From Rheinheimera nanhaiensis E407-8 (GTDB lineage: Bacteria > Pseudomonadota > Gammaproteobacteria > Enterobacterales > Alteromonadaceae), in NCBI RefSeq assembly GCF_000296695.1, contig NZ_BAFK01000020.1, forward strand, positions 1-64,000: DNA of 64,000 bases. Reading direction: 5' to 3'. The stretch's first letter is position 1. The number at the start of each line of letters is the position of its first letter. The notes under the pieces were generated by a model, which saw only the letters and a list, made by a program, of their open reading frames with translations, had not been told where the DNA came from and did no database searches. A program made the translations under genes and the position numbers. This document shows, in pieces, positions 54,201-63,446 of this stretch.

Positions 54201-55418
54201 ATGCGTATATTGCACACCTCAGACTGGCATTTAGGCCAGCATTTTATTGGCCGCAGCCGCGCCAATGAGCATCAGGCCTTTTTGCGCTGGCTGGTTCAGC
54301 AGGCACAACAGCAAGCGCTGGATGCCATCATCGTCGCCGGCGACATTTTTGACACCGCCACACCGCCCAGCTACGCCCGAGAGCTGTACAACCAGTTTAT
54401 TGTCGACTTGCAAAGCAGTGGCTGTCAGCTGGTGATCTTGGGCGGCAATCATGATGCCGCTGCCGTGCTGAATGAGAGCAAAAACCTGCTGCAGTGTTTA
54501 AATACCACTGTCATCGCCAGTATCAGTGACGATCTGAGTGAGCAATTGCTGCTACTGCACAACAAGGCGAAACAGCCGGCGGCACTTCTGTGTGCTATCC
54601 CGTTTTTACGCGCCCGCGATCTGCTGCAAAGCCAGGCCGGCCAGAGCGGCAGCGACAAGCAGCGCGATCTGCAACAGGCCATCGCCACCCATTACCAGCA
54701 GTTATTTGACTTAGCACAGCAGTACAACCAACAACATCAACTGCAGCTCCCTGTTGTTATGACCGGCCATTTAACCACGCTGGGGGTCAGCCAATCAGAA
54801 TCAGTGCGCGATTTGTATATCGGCAGCCTGGAAGCTTTTTCAGCCGCCGCCTTTCCGAAGGCTGACTACATCGCGCTGGGTCATATTCATCAAAGCCAAC
54901 AACTTAAAGCCGACACCGACATCCGTTATAGCGGCTCACCACTGCCGCTCAGTTTCGATGAGGCCAGCCAGCAAAAACAAGCCTGGCTGCTTGAATTCAG
55001 CGCTACGGGCAAAAGCGTCAGTAGCCTGGCTATCCCCTGCTTTCAGCCGCTGTGCAGTATCCGCTGCGAACTGGCGCAGCTGCCCACGCAGCTGGAGCAA
55101 GCCTGCGCCAGCCTGACTGATGGCCAAACACTCTGGCTGGAGCTGGTGATCACGGAAACCGACGCCTATCTTACTGATTTGCAGCAGCGGGTTGAGCCGC
55201 TATTACAAGACTGGCCGGTAGAGCTGCTGCGGCTACGCCGCCAGCGCAGTAGCAATGCCAGCCTGCTTGGCACAGAGACACAACAGAGTTTGGCGGAACT
55301 AACGCCACAGCAAGTGTGGCAAGCCAGGCTTAGCAGTGAAACCCTGACTGACCAGCAAGTTCAGCAGCTGACAGCGCTTTACCTGCAGGTACAAGCCAGT
55401 GTGGAGCAAAGCACGTGA
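54201..55418 (+). CDS. sbcD: Exonuclease subunit SbcD
   Basis: SbcD is the Mre11-type nuclease of the SbcCD complex, which cuts DNA hairpins and protein-blocked ends. Phosphodiesterase motifs are HTSDWHLGQ, VAGDIFDTA, GGNHD and TGHLTT, with ALGHIHQS near residue 230. The length is 405 against 400 in E. coli. It overlaps sbcC by 4 bases. Confidence 0.97.
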   Translation: MRILHTSDWHLGQHFIGRSRANEHQAFLRWLVQQAQQQALDAIIVAGDIFDTATPPSYARELYNQFIVDLQSSGCQLVILGGNHDAAAVLNESKNLLQCLNTTVIASISDDLSEQLLLLHNKAKQPAALLCAIPFLRARDLLQSQAGQSGSDKQRDLQQAIATHYQQLFDLAQQYNQQHQLQLPVVMTGHLTTLGVSQSESVRDLYIGSLEAFSAAAFPKADYIALGHIHQSQQLKADTDIRYSGSPLPLSFDEASQQKQAWLLEFSATGKSVSSLAIPCFQPLCSIRCELAQLPTQLEQACASLTDGQTLWLELVITETDAYLTDLQQRVEPLLQDWPVELLRLRRQRSSNASLLGTETQQSLAELTPQQVWQARLSSETLTDQQVQQLTALYLQVQASVEQST

Positions 55419-58405
55419 AAATATTGTCGGTGCGGCTGCAAAACCTGAACTCGCTGCGCGGTGAATGGCAGATTGATTTTCGCCAGCCCCCCTTTACTCA
55501 AAGTAATCTGTTTGCCATCACCGGCCCGACCGGTGCCGGTAAAACCACTATCCTCGACGCGATTTGCCTGGCGTTGTACCACCAGACGCCCCGGCTGAAA
55601 ACCTCCCCCACCAGCAATGAGTTAATGACCCGCCACTGCAGCGAATGCCTGGCTGAGGTGGAATTTGAAGTGGCAGGCCAGGGATACCGCGCCTTTTGGA
55701 GCCAGCGCCGCGCCCGCGGCCAGAGTGAAGGCAACCTGCAGCCGGCTAAAACCGAGCTGGCGAGGCTGGACGGCACCATTTTGACCGATAAAACCAGCGA
55801 TAAACTAAAGCTAATCAGCGAGATCACCGGGCTGGATTTTGGCCGCTTTACCAAATCAATGTTACTAGCGCAGGGCGGCTTTGCTGCCTTTTTAAACGCC
55901 GACGCCAACGAGCGCGCCGAACTGCTGGAAGAGCTGACCGGCACGGCCATTTATGGCCGCATTTCGCAGCAGGTATTCAGTGATTGCCGCGACTATAAAA
56001 ACCAGCTAGAGCTGTTGCAGGCCAAAGCCGGAGCGGTAGAGCTACTGAGCAGCGAGCAGCAACAGCAGCTAAGTGGCGAGCTTGCTGTGTTAAAGCAGCA
56101 ACAACAGCAATGCCAGCAGCGTTTAAGCCAGCAGCGCCAGATGCTGCAGTGGCGCCAGCAACTGGACAGCGCCGGCGACGAGCTGAACAAAGCCGCTGTA
56201 GCGTTAGAGGCCGCATTGGCACACCGCCAGGCCCAGCAACAGCAGCTTAGCCGGCTTGCGCAACATCAACCGGCCAGCAAACTTTCGCCGCTATACCAGG
56301 CTATGCAACAGGCCCGGCAACAGCTGAGCGACCAACAGCAGCTTGAGCAGCAGCTGCAGCAGCAACACCAGGCACTTATGCAGCAACAGCTGCGCCTGCT
56401 AGCCCAGGGTATTGCCTGGCTAAACCAGCAGCAACAGCAGTTACAGGCGCAGCACCAGGCGCTGCAGACCACCCGGCAACAACAGCAACAGCAGCAACAA
56501 CAGCTGCAGCAAGACAAAACACAGCTGGAGCAGGCATTACAGGCAGTCAGTACCAGCTTAGCCGCTGTTGACCCCGGTCAACTCAGACTGAGTCAGCAGC
56601 AACTGCGCGAACAGCAGTTTATATTGCAGCAGCAACAGCAGCAGCTTGCCCGGCAGCACAAGTTGCAGCAGCAACTGACAGCCAGCCAGCAGCAACAGGC
56701 CGGCTACCAGCAACAACAGCAGCAGGTCACAGCCGCGCTTGTCGCACTGCGCCAACAATACAAACAGCTGCAGGAGCGGTTGAAAGATAAGAAGCAGCTG
56801 TTGGCGCAGCAGCAATTAATTATGCAGCTATCCGAGCACCGGGCTCAGCTGCAGGAAGGCGCGCCCTGCCCGCTCTGCGGCGCCACCGAGCACCCGGCAA
56901 TCAGCGAGTACCAGCAGCTGGACAGTAACAGCACCGCCGCCCAGCTGACCGAACTGGAGCAACAGCTGCAGCAGTTGCAGCTACAAGGCGAGCAGTTGAA
57001 TAAACACGAGGCCTCGCTACAGGCGTTGCTGGCGCAAAGTGCCCAGCAGCAGCAACAATTGCACACCGACCTGGCCGAGTTAACAACCCTGCTGCAGGCC
57101 TGTGCCCATGCATCACAAACGGAACTGACTGACGCGCTCAGTAACACCGCGCAGCAGCTGCAGCAGACAGAGAGCAGCCTGGCGCAGTGGGAGCAGCAAC
57201 AAGCCCGGCAGCAGCAAGTAAAGGAGCAGTTGCTTACACTGACCAACCAGCTCACGGCCATCGCCCACCAGCAGCAACTGGCGCAGCAACAAGCCGAACG
57301 ACAGCAAGAGCAAAGCGCCGCGCTGGCCAGCCAGTTAGCCAGCTGGCAGCAGCACTATCAACAGCACGCCCATCAAGCTGACATTGCCTCAGCTGATCTG
57401 AGTAAAGCAGAGTCTTTGTCGCTACTGGAGCCAAGATTACAGCAGGTACAACAACAGCTGCAGCAAAACCTTGGTCAGCAACAGGCGTTGCAGCGCCAGC
57501 AGCAACAGCTGCAGCTTAATGCCAGCCAAACACAGCAACGCTGGCAGCAGGCGCTGGCCGACAGTGCCTTTGCCGACGAGGCGGCCTTTTTGGCTGCGCT
57601 GCTATCTGACGACGAACACCAACAGCTGAGCCAGCTGCAACAGCAATTGCAGCAACAGGAAGCCGCCGCCCGCCACCTGCTACAAGACTGGCAGCAACGC
57701 CAGCAGCAACTGACGGCGCAGCAAATTACCCCCTTAAGCGCCGCCGAGCTTAGCCAAACCTTAGCTGAGGACGAGCAGCAACTGCAACAACTGACTGAAC
57801 ACAGCGGCCAACTGCAGCAACAATTAAACAGCGATGCGCGCCAACGCGAAACCCAGCAGCAATTACTGCAGCAGCTGAGTAGCCACAAACAGCAATATGA
57901 TTACTGGCAGCGGCTGAACAGTTTAATTGGCTCGGCAGACGGTGCGCGCTACCGCCGCTTTGCCCAGGGCCTGACATTGGCGCAGCTGATTGTGCTGGCC
58001 AACTGCCAGCTGGCGGTGCTGCATAGCCGCTATCAGCTGGCGCGCCACCCCGAGGCAGAGCTGGAGCTGGTGGTGCTGGATACCTGGCAGGCCGATGCGG
58101 CGCGGGATACTAAAACCTTGTCCGGTGGTGAGAGTTTTCTGGTGAGTCTGGCACTGGCACTGGCACTGTCTGATCTGGTCAGCCATAACACCCGCATCGA
58201 CTCGCTGTTTTTAGATGAAGGCTTCGGCACCCTGGATGCCGATACGCTGGACAGTGCCCTGGCGGCACTGGATAACCTGAACGCCCGTGGCAAAATGATT
58301 GGTATTATCAGTCACGTTGACGCCTTAAAGCAGCGCATCCCGGTACAAATTAAGGTGGCGAAGCAACAAGGCCTGGGCTACAGCAAAATCAGCATCAGCA
58401 GGTAA
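55415..58405 (+). CDS. sbcC: Exonuclease subunit SbcC (glutamine-rich coiled coil)
   Basis: The Rad50-type SMC ATPase of SbcCD. Walker A is GPTGAGKTTILDAI (about 35), the zinc hook is CPLCG (about 484-488) at the middle of the coiled coil, the ABC signature is LSGGESFLVSLALALALSDL and Walker B is SLFLDEGFGTLD. At 996 residues it is slightly short of E. coli (1048). Odd: the two coiled-coil arms are extraordinarily rich in Gln, with runs such as QQQQQQQQLQQ made from CAG/CAA codons. They are still largely heptad-like with Leu. Confidence 0.96.
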   Translation: MKILSVRLQNLNSLRGEWQIDFRQPPFTQSNLFAITGPTGAGKTTILDAICLALYHQTPRLKTSPTSNELMTRHCSECLAEVEFEVAGQGYRAFWSQRRARGQSEGNLQPAKTELARLDGTILTDKTSDKLKLISEITGLDFGRFTKSMLLAQGGFAAFLNADANERAELLEELTGTAIYGRISQQVFSDCRDYKNQLELLQAKAGAVELLSSEQQQQLSGELAVLKQQQQQCQQRLSQQRQMLQWRQQLDSAGDELNKAAVALEAALAHRQAQQQQLSRLAQHQPASKLSPLYQAMQQARQQLSDQQQLEQQLQQQHQALMQQQLRLLAQGIAWLNQQQQQLQAQHQALQTTRQQQQQQQQQLQQDKTQLEQALQAVSTSLAAVDPGQLRLSQQQLREQQFILQQQQQQLARQHKLQQQLTASQQQQAGYQQQQQQVTAALVALRQQYKQLQERLKDKKQLLAQQQLIMQLSEHRAQLQEGAPCPLCGATEHPAISEYQQLDSNSTAAQLTELEQQLQQLQLQGEQLNKHEASLQALLAQSAQQQQQLHTDLAELTTLLQACAHASQTELTDALSNTAQQLQQTESSLAQWEQQQARQQQVKEQLLTLTNQLTAIAHQQQLAQQQAERQQEQSAALASQLASWQQHYQQHAHQADIASADLSKAESLSLLEPRLQQVQQQLQQNLGQQQALQRQQQQLQLNASQTQQRWQQALADSAFADEAAFLAALLSDDEHQQLSQLQQQLQQQEAAARHLLQDWQQRQQQLTAQQITPLSAAELSQTLAEDEQQLQQLTEHSGQLQQQLNSDARQRETQQQLLQQLSSHKQQYDYWQRLNSLIGSADGARYRRFAQGLTLAQLIVLANCQLAVLHSRYQLARHPEAELELVVLDTWQADAARDTKTLSGGESFLVSLALALALSDLVSHNTRIDSLFLDEGFGTLDADTLDSALAALDNLNARGKMIGIISHVDALKQRIPVQIKVAKQQGLGYSKISISR

Positions 58406-58509
58406 GATGCTATGTTCAGATCGCGTAAATTATGCCCCAGCGCTTCGGCTTTGGGGTCGCCGTAAATCTTGCGTTAACTGATGGAAACTTAACCGCTTAA
58501 TAAGAAAAC

Positions 58510-58534
58510 GCCCGCAACAGCGCGGGCATTTTTT
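58510..58534. terminator. Terminator between sbcC and the DUF481 gene
   Basis: A GCCCGC / GCGGGC stem followed by a 6-base T-run on the plus strand; on the minus strand GTTTTC follows, so it can serve both convergent units. Confidence 0.8.
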
Positions 58535-58546
58535 GGCTCAGTTTGT

Positions 58547-59290
58547 TTAGAAGGAATAAACCAGCGTCAGTGACGTTTGCGTATCGGTACTTTTTTTACC
58601 TAACGGCACTTCAGAGTCGTTTTGTACTAAAAATGCGGCTTTCATTTGCAGAGCACCATTAATTTTTGCCAGCAACGCGCTTTCTGCAATAGTACGGGTG
58701 TTGTCATCACCGTATTCCACGCTTAAGGTTTGGGCAAAACTGGCCGACTCGCTGATAGTCCAGTTAAAGGCGGCAGCACCACGTACGATAAGGCCATTTT
58801 CAGTCTCGCCGGTAGAGCGCTCGCCGGTGAAATAACCCGGACCGATTTCCACATCCAGCGACTTATCTTCAGCATTGTAGAGACGGGTACCATAACCGAC
58901 CGCCAGGGTGGTGTACTTCAGATAAGCACCGAACTGGTCATCAGTGTATGAGCCAAACACAAATAGCTTATCGAACTCTTCTTCCAGCTTGTAGGCTGCT
59001 TTGGCTGACACGAAATAACGCTCGGCCGACTTTTCCGTCACCTTGTTGCCATTTTCATCGGTTTTTTCATCTTCTTTGAAAAAAGCGCTCAGAATGTACT
59101 GGTTACTCCACTGCTCCAGTTCCTGTTTGGCATCAATTTTACCGGTGATAGAGGTACCCACTGTATTACCCGAGGTAGTAATAGCGCCCAGCTCAGCTGA
59201 GGTAGTCCACACTTTATCTGCACCGGCAGTCTCATTGGCCTGCACCTGCATACTGACCACGGCAGCGGCCAGAATAACACCATACTTCAT
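58547..59290 (-). CDS. DUF481 outer membrane beta-barrel protein
   Basis: A 247-residue protein with a signal peptide (MKYGVILAAAVVSMQVQA) and a C-terminal Phe typical of outer membrane barrels (LTLVYSF). The repeating beta-strand pattern and start WTTSAELGAITTSGNT identify DUF481, the YdiY-like salt-induced outer membrane family. The transported substance is unknown. It lies 2 bases after the mscS stop, so the pair probably answers osmotic change together. Confidence 0.88.
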   Translation of the reverse strand: MKYGVILAAAVVSMQVQANETAGADKVWTTSAELGAITTSGNTVGTSITGKIDAKQELEQWSNQYILSAFFKEDEKTDENGNKVTEKSAERYFVSAKAAYKLEEEFDKLFVFGSYTDDQFGAYLKYTTLAVGYGTRLYNAEDKSLDVEIGPGYFTGERSTGETENGLIVRGAAAFNWTISESASFAQTLSVEYGDDNTRTIAESALLAKINGALQMKAAFLVQNDSEVPLGKKSTDTQTSLTLVYSF

Positions 59291-59292
59291 GT

Positions 59293-60117
59293 TTACTCCT
59301 GCGTTTCTTTTTTGATATGAACATCCATCTGCGGAAACGGTATCGCAATACCCTGCTCGTCAAAGGTTAGCTTCACTTTTTCCAGCGTATCCCAGTACAC
59401 GGCCCAATAATCGGCAGAGTTAACCCAGGGCCGCACATTCAGATTGACCGACGAATCTGCCAGTGCCGCCACAGTGACAACGGCGGCGGGTTCTTTTAGC
59501 ACCCTGCTATCTTGCGCCAGGATATCCTGCAGGATCTGTTTTGCTTTGCGCAAGTCTGAGTCATAACTGATGCCAATCACTAAATCGACCCGGCGGATTG
59601 GCTCTGCCGAAAAGTTGGTAATAGCGCCACCGGTGATCTGTGCGTTGGGCACTATCACTTTTTTGTTATCCGGTGTTTTCATAATGGTCTGGAAAATTTC
59701 TATTTTATCGACGGTGCCGCTAATGCCGGCAGCGTCGATAAAATCGCCCGACTTAAACGGCCGGAACAGAATAATAAGAATGCCCGAGGCGAAGTTAGCC
59801 AATGAGCCTTGTAAGGCCAGGCCTACCGCTAAACCGGCAGCACCGAGAATGGCGATAAACGAGGTGGTTTGCACGCCCATTTGTGACAGCGCCATCAGCA
59901 CAGTGGCGATCATGATAATCGCGTAAATAATACTGGCGATAAAAGACACTACTGCCTTGTCAACAGAACGGCCTAACAGCGCCCGTTCGATAAAACGCTT
60001 CACAGCGCCGGCTACCATACGGCCAAGATAAAAAATAACGATAGCGGCAACCAGCTGTAGCAAATAGCCGAGTAACACTTCATGGTTTTGCTGAAACAAC
60101 TGTTCAATTTGTTCCAT
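59293..60117 (-). CDS. mscS: Small-conductance mechanosensitive channel MscS
   Basis: A 274-residue channel that releases solutes when the membrane is stretched on hypo-osmotic shock. Three helices (about 12-35, 55-80 and 84-115) are followed by the pore-lining Gly/Ala motif LGAAGLAVGLALQGSLANFASG and the cytoplasmic cage (beta and alpha/beta domains to 265). The length is near E. coli MscS (286). It is operonic with a DUF481 porin-like gene, consistent with osmoprotection. Confidence 0.94.
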   Translation of the reverse strand: MEQIEQLFQQNHEVLLGYLLQLVAAIVIFYLGRMVAGAVKRFIERALLGRSVDKAVVSFIASIIYAIIMIATVLMALSQMGVQTTSFIAILGAAGLAVGLALQGSLANFASGILIILFRPFKSGDFIDAAGISGTVDKIEIFQTIMKTPDNKKVIVPNAQITGGAITNFSAEPIRRVDLVIGISYDSDLRKAKQILQDILAQDSRVLKEPAAVVTVAALADSSVNLNVRPWVNSADYWAVYWDTLEKVKLTFDEQGIAIPFPQMDVHIKKETQE

Positions 60118-60236
60118 TAAATTCCCCTTAGGTTGTTGCTGAGCAGAAAAACAGCGCCTAGCATAGCACAGAAGCCCCCTCGCCGGTATGAAAATGGCTA
60201 CAACACATTAACCTGACCAGCGCCGCAGAAAAAGGC

Positions 60237-60265
60237 TTGGTTGCCGGCAGATTTTTCGGTAAAAT
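60237..60265 (+). promoter_or_regulatory. Promoter of tRNA-His
   Basis: TTGGTT (60237-60242) and TAAAAT (60260-60265) are 17 bp apart, followed by a GC-rich discriminator (GCGCG) typical of stringently controlled stable RNA genes. Confidence 0.7.
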
Positions 60266-60278
60266 GCGCGTCCATTAC

Positions 60279-60355
60279 GGTGACTGTAGCTCAGTTGGTA
60301 GAGCCCCGGATTGTGATTCCGGTTGTCGTGGGTTCGAGCCCCATCAGTCACCCCA
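60279..60355 (+). tRNA. tRNA-His (GTG)
   Basis: A full cloverleaf with anticodon GTG. The acceptor stem has the eighth base pair (G-1 at 60279 with C73 at 60352) that identifies tRNA-His, the T-loop GTTCGAG is intact and CCA is encoded (60353-60355). The D-arm (AGCTCAGTTGGTAGAGC) is standard. A short T-run follows, so it is a single-gene unit. Confidence 0.97.
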
Positions 60356-60411
60356 CTTTTTGCCTCAGCTGCTAAGCTTTAACAACCCCAGACAACACCT
60401 GCTAGCGCACG

Positions 60412-60951
60412 ATGGACTTATCCCGGCTGCAACAACAGTTACAACAACCTCATCTGGCCCCGGTAGAGCGCTGGAACCCGCCGTTTTGTGGTGACTTGCC
60501 GATCTTTATTGATAGCGATGCAAACTGGCATTATCAGGGCAGCAAAATTAACCGCAAGGCGCTGGTACAGTTGTTTGCCTCCGTCTTACTTAAACAAGGT
60601 AACGACTACTTTTTACAAACACCGGCAGAAAAGGTGCGAATTCAGGTAGCCGATGCGGCATTTATCGTGACCGACTACCATTGGCAAACCACAGAGCAGG
60701 GCCCGGCACTGCAGCTAGAGACTAATCTTGGCCAGTCTGTGCTGGTAAGCCCGCAATACCCGCTATTACTTAAACCTTCGCCCCAGCAACAGCTGTTACC
60801 CTATTTACAGCTCTGGCGCGGCCTAAGCGCTAAACTCAGCCGCACTGTGTATTACCAGCTGGCGGAGCAGGCACAGCCAGTGAACTGTAACGGCAAGCAG
60901 CATTACCAGCTAAAAAGCGCCGGTTATCCGTTTACCTTTGCCATAATCTAA
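60412..60951 (+). CDS. DUF1285 domain protein
   Basis: A 179-residue cytosolic protein covered by DUF1285. The conserved core starts VERWNPPFCGDLPIFID, then INRKALVQLFASVLL, YFLQTPAEKVRIQV and DAAFIVTDY. Solved structures of the family show two PH-like beta domains, but no function is established. Not clearly in an operon. Confidence 0.87.
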   Translation: MDLSRLQQQLQQPHLAPVERWNPPFCGDLPIFIDSDANWHYQGSKINRKALVQLFASVLLKQGNDYFLQTPAEKVRIQVADAAFIVTDYHWQTTEQGPALQLETNLGQSVLVSPQYPLLLKPSPQQQLLPYLQLWRGLSAKLSRTVYYQLAEQAQPVNCNGKQHYQLKSAGYPFTFAII

Positions 60952-61053
60952 ACTGGTCGGTGAAAACCTGTTGTTGGTCTCAAGCCGGTTGCCTCTGTGC
61001 AAACAGCGGCTAACACTGCTTTTTTACCCTTCATCACAAAAGGCACTACAACT

Positions 61054-62337
61054 ATGAATAAAACGTCGCTTGCTGTGTTAATAAGTAGTCTGCTGGTTTC
61101 GCTATCTGCCCAGGCGGCCACCCTGATTTACGCCGGTAACCTGATTACCGCAGAAGACAACAAGATGTTGTCGCAGCAAACCATTGTCATTGAACAGGAT
61201 AAAATTGTTGCACTGCAAGCCGGCTTCACCCCGCCGGGCGAAACCGACACCGTGATAGATTTGCGCCAGCACACGGTGCTGCCGGGGCTGATGGATATGC
61301 ACACCCACTTTTACACCCAGTTCAGCCCCACCGTTTACAGCGAAGGCTTTACCATGAACGAGGCCGACTATGCGCTGCGTGGGGCGACCTTTGCCGAGAA
61401 AACGCTCTTGGCCGGTTTTACCACAGTGCGCGAACTGGGGGATAACCACCAAATCAGCACCGCGCTAAAAAAAGCCATTGCCAAAGGCTATGTTAAAGGG
61501 CCGCGTATTTATGCTGCCGGTAAATCTATTGCCACCACCGGTGGCCATGCCGACCCCACCAATGGCGTCGCTGCGGCGCTGATGGCCGATCCCGGCCCGA
61601 AAGAGGGCGTGATCAACGGGGCTGACGACGCGCGTAAAGCGGTACGGCAACGTTATAAAGAAGGCTCAGATCTCATTAAAATCACCGCCACCGGTGGTGT
61701 GCTCAGCGTGGCGAAAAGTGGCAGTAACCCGCAGTTTACTGACGATGAGCTGGCGGCTATTGTCAGCACCGCCAAAGACTACGGCATGAAAGTGGCCGTG
61801 CATGCGCATGGTAAAGAAGGTATGGAGCGGGCGATAAAAGCCGGTGTGCACTCTATCGAGCACGGCACCTATATGGACAAAGCCACCATGGCGATGATGC
61901 GTAAACAAGGTACTTATTTTGTGCCGACCATCAGTGCCGGTAAATGGGCGGAAGAGAAATCGCGCATTGCCGGTTTCTTTCCTGAACTGGTCAGGCCCAA
62001 AGCGGCCACTATCGGCGGCAAAATTCAGCAAACCTTTGCCGAAGCCTATAAAGCCGGGGTAAAAATTGCCTTTGGCACTGATGCCGGCGTGTTTGAACAC
62101 GGCAATAACTGGCGGGAATTTGTCTATATGACCGAAGCGGGTATGCCAGCAATGGTGGCAATACAAAGCGCCACTATTGAAGGCGCCCGTTTGCTGGGGG
62201 TAGAAGACGAACTGGGCAGCATTAAAGCCGGTAAACTGGCCGACATTATTGCGGTAGAGGGCAACCCATTAGAGGACATTAATGCCATGGGCCAGGTACG
62301 CTTTGTGATGAAAGGCGGCCAGGTCTACAAACAGTAA
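61054..62337 (+). CDS. Periplasmic metal-dependent amidohydrolase
   Basis: A 427-residue amidohydrolase superfamily enzyme with a signal peptide ending SLSAQA. Metal ligands: HTH in GLMDMHTHF, the Lys in [10 protein letters not shown], His in VAVHAHG, His in HSIEHG and the catalytic Asp in FGTDAGV. All are intact, so a binuclear metal site is expected. It is closest to imidazolonepropionase-like and Xaa-Pro/Xaa-Arg dipeptidase groups, which are often periplasmic in Alteromonadales; the exact substrate is unknown. The ORF opens 19 codons earlier, but the ATG at 61054 starts the signal peptide. Confidence 0.9.
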   Translation: MNKTSLAVLISSLLVSLSAQAATLIYAGNLITAEDNKMLSQQTIVIEQDKIVALQAGFTPPGETDTVIDLRQHTVLPGLMDMHTHFYTQFSPTVYSEGFTMNEADYALRGATFAEKTLLAGFTTVRELGDNHQISTALKKAIAKGYVKGPRIYAAGKSIATTGGHADPTNGVAAALMADPGPKEGVINGADDARKAVRQRYKEGSDLIKITATGGVLSVAKSGSNPQFTDDELAAIVSTAKDYGMKVAVHAHGKEGMERAIKAGVHSIEHGTYMDKATMAMMRKQGTYFVPTISAGKWAEEKSRIAGFFPELVRPKAATIGGKIQQTFAEAYKAGVKIAFGTDAGVFEHGNNWREFVYMTEAGMPAMVAIQSATIEGARLLGVEDELGSIKAGKLADIIAVEGNPLEDINAMGQVRFVMKGGQVYKQ

Positions 62338-62365
62338 CCGCCGATTTTCCTGCAGCTGTGCTTTG

Positions 62366-62842
62366 TTACTGCGGTTGAAACCGCTGTAGCAAGGCCGCCA
62401 CGTCAGCCAATATAGGCTGTTTAAAGTCTTGTTCCGCTTGTAGCCGAACTTTATCCTGCTGGCGGGTCAGGCTTTTTGCCTGCGCCTTACGCGCCTGATG
62501 TGTTGGCATATCTTTGACTACCTGATACATCTGAAACAAGCCGGGATAAGTGGTTTGTGGATCTGGCGTACGCTCTGGCACCAGATGATCCAGCAACACC
62601 CATAACCGCAGCGCGCCCTCGGACAGCTCGCACTGCTCTTCACGCATCGCTTTGCAAATCAGAATGATGCTGTCGCGCAGGTACAAGGCTTTTTCTGCTT
62701 GTTGCTGTTGCAACCGGGCAGCTTGTTGCAGCTGCTGCCGGCGCTGTTGTTGCAAACGCATCAGCAAAGTACCGGCATAAAATGCCAAACCGGCGATAAT
62801 CAGGGCACCAACAGCAATAGCCAGCCACACAGCAGTCGTCAC
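62366..62842 (-). CDS. DUF2489 membrane-anchored protein
   Basis: A 158-residue protein with one N-terminal membrane helix (about 5-27), a Q/R-rich coiled segment (about 30-50), and the DUF2489 domain (SIILICKAMREEQCELSEGALRL). The function is unknown. It follows yihI by 2 bases, a pairing also seen in Vibrio and Shewanella relatives. Confidence 0.87.
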   Translation of the reverse strand: MTTAVWLAIAVGALIIAGLAFYAGTLLMRLQQQRRQQLQQAARLQQQQAEKALYLRDSIILICKAMREEQCELSEGALRLWVLLDHLVPERTPDPQTTYPGLFQMYQVVKDMPTHQARKAQAKSLTRQQDKVRLQAEQDFKQPILADVAALLQRFQPQ

Positions 62843-62844
62843 GG

Positions 62845-63393
62845 TTAATCCTCGTCGCCTAAAATGTCTTTACGCCAATCTTTACTTTCAAAGGCCGCCA
62901 GTGGATCAGCATCAGCGTCATCATCGCTCAGGCCTAACTCAGCCATCAACTGCTCCATGCGGGCAATTTTAGCGTTAAAGTACTTAGCATCTTTGCCGGT
63001 TAGGATCTCATCACGCTCGACCCGCTCTAACAGCGCTTGCAATTGGCTGTCGTTTTCAATCAGCGCCAGCTCCTGCTGCGGGCTTAGTGGCTGCGGCTTG
63101 GCCTTGGCCAAACTGGCTTTGGGTTCAACAACCGCGATCTGCGCGCTTTGGACCGCTTCGGTTTGCGCTAACAAAGCTATCGGCTTTTTACTGCCCAGCC
63201 GCTTATCTTTTGGTGCTGACTCGCGCTTAGCCTCCGGGGTTTTAGCCAACATACTGTTACGGCTGCCTGATTTTAAGCCAGCACCCTTTTTCTTGGTCTC
63301 TTCTTTTGGTTGCCGGGTTTTACGAATATCTTCAGCCGACAAATGCCGCTGGCCATTAGTACCGGCCGAGCGCGTTTTTTTCTTGCGAGTCAT
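62845..63393 (-). CDS. yihI: Der GTPase-activating protein YihI
   Basis: A 182-residue regulator of 50S assembly that stimulates GTP hydrolysis by Der. The N-terminal half is basic and disordered (MTRKKKTRSAGTN). The C-terminal helices (LIENDSQLQALLERVERDE, YFNAKIARMEQLMAELGL) and the acidic end match YihI. The start at 63393 has an AGGT site; nine extra codons upstream are unlikely. Confidence 0.92.
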   Translation of the reverse strand: MTRKKKTRSAGTNGQRHLSAEDIRKTRQPKEETKKKGAGLKSGSRNSMLAKTPEAKRESAPKDKRLGSKKPIALLAQTEAVQSAQIAVVEPKASLAKAKPQPLSPQQELALIENDSQLQALLERVERDEILTGKDAKYFNAKIARMEQLMAELGLSDDDADADPLAAFESKDWRKDILGDED

Positions 63394-63446
63394 GGTTGCT
63401 ACCTGTAAAAAAGGGCGCACATTTTAACCAGTTTTGCCGCTAAACA

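Noticed and set aside
56266-56517. Minus-strand frame rich in Cys opposite sbcC
   Set aside because: The poly-Cys comes from reading CAG/CAA glutamine codons backwards; it is a shadow of sbcC.
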